This document shows positions 5,543 through 8,301 of a DNA stretch of 8,301 nt, piece after piece. Both the position numbers and the translations under genes were made by a program. Under the pieces are notes generated by a model that worked only from the letters and a program-made list of their open reading frames with translations, did not search any database and was not told the DNA's origin. Origin of the DNA: an uncultured Flavobacteriia bacterium (GTDB lineage Bacteria; Bacteroidota; Bacteroidia; Flavobacteriales_D; Crocinitomicaceae). Within the stretch, counting starts at the first letter, position 1; the number at the start of each line of letters is the position of its first letter. The stretch lies in contig CAIYQV010000486.1 in NCBI GenBank assembly GCA_903928365.1, positions 1 to 8,301 on the forward strand. Direction: 5' to 3'.

Positions 5543-8301
5543 ATGAAAAGATTTTTACTTATCCCATTAGTGCTTTTATTGAATTCGGAATTACAAGCCC
5601 AACAGTTAAAAGTAGGTGGAACGGTCACCGATGAAAGAGGCGATGCCATTCCCTTTGTAACCGTAGCCGTTAAGAATAAAGGCAGGGGAGTGAAAACAGA
5701 TTTTGATGGAAAATATGAGATCGATGGCCTTTCAGGATCTGATTCTTTATCCTTTTATTTCATTGGTTACAAACGTTACGAAACTGCGGTTGGAAGTCAA
5801 ACGGTGATAAATGTCGTTTTAGCGCCAGAATCAAAGGATCTTGATGAGGTTGTGGTAGTTGGGTACGGTGAAGCAACATCCAAGGAATTAACCGGAGCTA
5901 CAGGAAAAGTAAAGGGTGAAGACGTAGAAAAGATGAATGTTTCCAGAATGGATCAGGCGCTTCAAGGTCAGGTTTCAGGTGTGACCATCAGTACAAACTC
6001 AGGGTCACCGGGGGGTAGTTCGAATATCCGGATCCGTGGTTTGTCCACTTTTGGTGATAACGACCCTTTAATTCTCGTAGATGGAGTGGTGTATGACTCT
6101 GAAGGCTTGAATGCCTTAAATCCGGCAGACATCAAATCGATAAATGTTTTGAAAGATGCGACTGCAGGTATCTATGGAGTCCGTGCGGCGAATGGAGTTA
6201 TCATTGTAGAGACAAAACAGGGGCGTTTAAATGCCAAGCCAAGAGTGGAATACAACGGGTATTATGGGGTGCAAAGTACGGCTCGTAAGCTGGACCTTCT
6301 CAACGCCCGAGAATACGCAGTGATCAAAAATGAAATGTTTGGCCTTGGTGGACTTGACATGCCATTCAACAATACAGAATTAGGTGAAGGCACAAACTGG
6401 CAGGATTCCGTATTTCAACGCTCACCCGTTCAGAGTCATAATTTTAGTTTGAGTGGAGGAACCAGTTCGACTCGGTATTCTCTTGGTTTAGGTTATTTTG
6501 ACCAGCAAGGTATCGTAGGTGGCGATAAGGCCAGCTTTTCAAGATACAATGCTCGCCTGAATTTAGAAACCGAACTTTCATCAAAGATGGACTTGAATTC
6601 GGTGTTTTTGTATTCCAATGATGCAAGGAGCACTTTGCCAGAAAACGGAATAGGTTCAGTTCTTTACAATACGATCAATGCGTTCCCGAATGAGCCTATC
6701 CATACTCAGGATGGGAATTATTCATACCTCGAGGAAGTAAGCGATATTATTAATCCAATTGCTCAGATTAACAATCAGTATAACTGGAGTATAGCCGACA
6801 AATTTGTAGGGAAAGAGGAATTGGTTTATACGTTTAATGAGCATTTATCTTTTACCAATCGGTTTAATTATAATTATGCCCAGGTGAAATCGAAAGTATT
6901 TTCTCCTTTGGTATGGTATGGTGATGGAAAGTATGCCAACACAGCTGTCAATGCAGCGCTCGAATCACCACAAGTAGAGATAGCGGATGATGTGTTTATT
7001 GACAGAGGGGCGGCGGTATATGAAGAGCGTTCTTCCTTTGTCGACTTGACATATGAGAGCTTTTTTAATTACGATCAGGTCTTTGATTCAGTACATCGTG
7101 TAAAGGCCACAACGGGCGTAAGTGTGTTTCAGCGAAAAGGGGAGTCTTTAAATGGGATTGCGTACAATATTCCTAACAATTCGGTTGATTACGCTGATAT
7201 TTCTGCCAATACGGCCGAGGGAGGGTTTTTGAATAACACGGGATCCTGGGAATTTACGGAGCGTTTGCTTTCTGCATTTATGAGGGCAGAATATTCTTAC
7301 AACTATAAATACTTGATATCAGCCATTTTAAGACGAGATGGTTCGAGTAAATTTGGAAGTAACAGTCGTTATGGATTCTTCCCGACTGTATCTGGTGCCT
7401 GGTTGATTTCTGATGAGAAATTCTTCAAGTGGAAATGGATGGATCTCTGTAAATTGCGTGTGAGCTACGGTATTTCTGGAAACGATCAGATACCGAACTT
7501 TGCCTACAGAGCCTTATTGAACGGAGAGGGAGTGTATGTTTTTGATGATGTCATCACTCAAGGTGTGGCAATTGGTCGCCCGGCCAATCCTGATCTAAAG
7601 TGGGAAACAACGAGACAGTTCAATGTGGGGATGGATTTCACTTTCTGGAAAAACCTTGATTTTACGGCCAACTATTTTATCAAAAACACCTTTGATTTAC
7701 TGTTTCAACCAGAGGTGACAGCCATTCTAGGATCCTATGGACCTGGCGGATATCCTCCAATCATCAACGCGGGAGACGTCAGCAATAAAGGAATCGAGTT
7801 GGAATTGGGCTTCAGTACGGATAGTAAAAAGGATTTTGTCACCGGGTTCAACTTGAATTTTTCGCACATTAACAACCAGGTTACTGGGGTGCCTGAGGGA
7901 GTTGATTACATACCAGGAGCTAGTTTTGGTGTAGGAGGCGATGTAGCCACACGTTTCCAACAGGGATATGAAATCGGTTATTTCTTCGGATATCAAATGG
8001 ATGGGATCTTCCAAACTCAGGAGGAAATTGACAATGCTGCTGTTTATCAGGAGGGAGCGAAACCGGGAGATATTCGCTTCGTAGATCAAAATGGAGATGG
8101 CGTGATCAATTTTAACGATGATTCAGATAAAACATATCTCGGTTCACCTATTCCAGATTTCACGGCGGGTTTTGCCTTGAATCTTAAATATAAATCGTTC
8201 GATCTTTCTGCGAATCTTTATGCTGCTATTGGACAAGAAGTAATAAGAAATTTTGAACGTCAACAGCCGTATGCTAATCAATTGGGATACGTGATCGACC
8301 G
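5543..8301 (+). CDS. SusC/RagA-family TonB-dependent outer-membrane receptor (3' end outside window)
   Basis: An outer-membrane transporter that imports oligosaccharides or other large nutrients using TonB energy, normally together with a SusD-like surface lipoprotein. The frame is open for 919 codons to the window edge; family members are usually about 1000 aa, so perhaps 80-120 residues are missing. Domains in order: a signal peptide (MKRFLLIPLVLLLNSELQA, likely cut after Ala19, no lipobox); a carboxypeptidase-regulatory-like domain (about 22-98, with TDFDGKY and IGYK); the linker LDEVVVVGYG (100-109) typical of SusC; a plug domain (about 115-227) with IRIRG (162-166), LVDGV (178-182) and RAANGVIIVETKQG (214-227); then the beta-barrel. 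Near the visible end are an Asp-rich DQNGDG segment (848-853) and GSPIPDF (867-873), both common in SusC proteins. There is no STN or FecR-interacting signalling domain, so it appears to be a plain transporter. The ATG at 5543 is the only start giving a complete signal peptide. The substrate cannot be told; the ED operon upstream suggests a sugar yielding glucose or a gluconate derivative. Confidence 0.93.
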   Translation, partial: MKRFLLIPLVLLLNSELQAQQLKVGGTVTDERGDAIPFVTVAVKNKGRGVKTDFDGKYEIDGLSGSDSLSFYFIGYKRYETAVGSQTVINVVLAPESKDLDEVVVVGYGEATSKELTGATGKVKGEDVEKMNVSRMDQALQGQVSGVTISTNSGSPGGSSNIRIRGLSTFGDNDPLILVDGVVYDSEGLNALNPADIKSINVLKDATAGIYGVRAANGVIIVETKQGRLNAKPRVEYNGYYGVQSTARKLDLLNAREYAVIKNEMFGLGGLDMPFNNTELGEGTNWQDSVFQRSPVQSHNFSLSGGTSSTRYSLGLGYFDQQGIVGGDKASFSRYNARLNLETELSSKMDLNSVFLYSNDARSTLPENGIGSVLYNTINAFPNEPIHTQDGNYSYLEEVSDIINPIAQINNQYNWSIADKFVGKEELVYTFNEHLSFTNRFNYNYAQVKSKVFSPLVWYGDGKYANTAVNAALESPQVEIADDVFIDRGAAVYEERSSFVDLTYESFFNYDQVFDSVHRVKATTGVSVFQRKGESLNGIAYNIPNNSVDYADISANTAEGGFLNNTGSWEFTERLLSAFMRAEYSYNYKYLISAILRRDGSSKFGSNSRYGFFPTVSGAWLISDEKFFKWKWMDLCKLRVSYGISGNDQIPNFAYRALLNGEGVYVFDDVITQGVAIGRPANPDLKWETTRQFNVGMDFTFWKNLDFTANYFIKNTFDLLFQPEVTAILGSYGPGGYPPIINAGDVSNKGIELELGFSTDSKKDFVTGFNLNFSHINNQVTGVPEGVDYIPGASFGVGGDVATRFQQGYEIGYFFGYQMDGIFQTQEEIDNAAVYQEGAKPGDIRFVDQNGDGVINFNDDSDKTYLGSPIPDFTAGFALNLKYKSFDLSANLYAAIGQEVIRNFERQQPYANQLGYVID

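Noticed and set aside
7727..8089. Minus-strand open frame of 120 codons
   Set aside because: It lies fully opposite the receptor beta-barrel coding sequence, with no start signal or recognisable protein features.
8084..8104. DQNGDG segment as an EF-hand or dockerin domain
   Set aside because: This Asp-rich turn recurs in SusC-family barrels near the GSPIP motif; there is no second copy and no dockerin context.
5543..8301. Suspected frameshift or pseudogene in the receptor gene
   Set aside because: I translated the frame line by line to the end of the window; it has no stop codon and the SusC motifs stay in one frame throughout, so it is intact as far as visible.

Overview
The window looks like chromosome of a free-living, probably marine or environmental, member of the Bacteroidota. 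The clearest sign is the gene at the right end, an outer-membrane SusC-type TonB-dependent receptor with an N-terminal carboxypeptidase-like domain, an arrangement characteristic of that phylum. Moderate-to-low GC and mostly absent Shine-Dalgarno sequences agree with this. The genus cannot be named from the sequence alone.

Left part (1-5418): five genes on the + strand, packed with overlaps or 2-10 nt gaps, encode a complete Entner-Doudoroff route plus the next glycolytic step. In order they are zwf (5' end cut by the window edge), pgl, edd, eda and gap. Together they would convert glucose-6-phosphate to 6-phosphogluconolactone, 6-phosphogluconate, KDPG, then pyruvate plus glyceraldehyde-3-phosphate, and oxidise the latter to 1,3-bisphosphoglycerate. 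All main catalytic motifs are present. Two structural oddities stand out. The KDPG aldolase ends about 25 residues earlier than the E. coli enzyme, directly against the gap start codon. The GAPDH has Ala where the C-terminal NAD-contact motif usually has Gly.

Middle (5419-5542): a 124-nt AT-rich spacer with no convincing terminator. It holds a weak Bacteroidota-type promoter candidate and a 20-nt imperfect palindrome just upstream of the receptor gene.

Right part (5543-8301): one continuous reading frame of 919 codons, running off the end of the window, encodes the SusC-like receptor. Its position suggests that uptake of a glycan or oligosaccharide may be linked to the ED operon, but the substrate cannot be read from the sequence, and any partner SusD lies outside the window.

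No RNA genes, mobile elements, CRISPR arrays or phage genes were seen, and no wholly new system is evident. The most noteworthy feature is the compact zwf-pgl-edd-eda-gap operon. Its order and protein sequences recall gammaproteobacterial ED clusters and may reflect lateral transfer.
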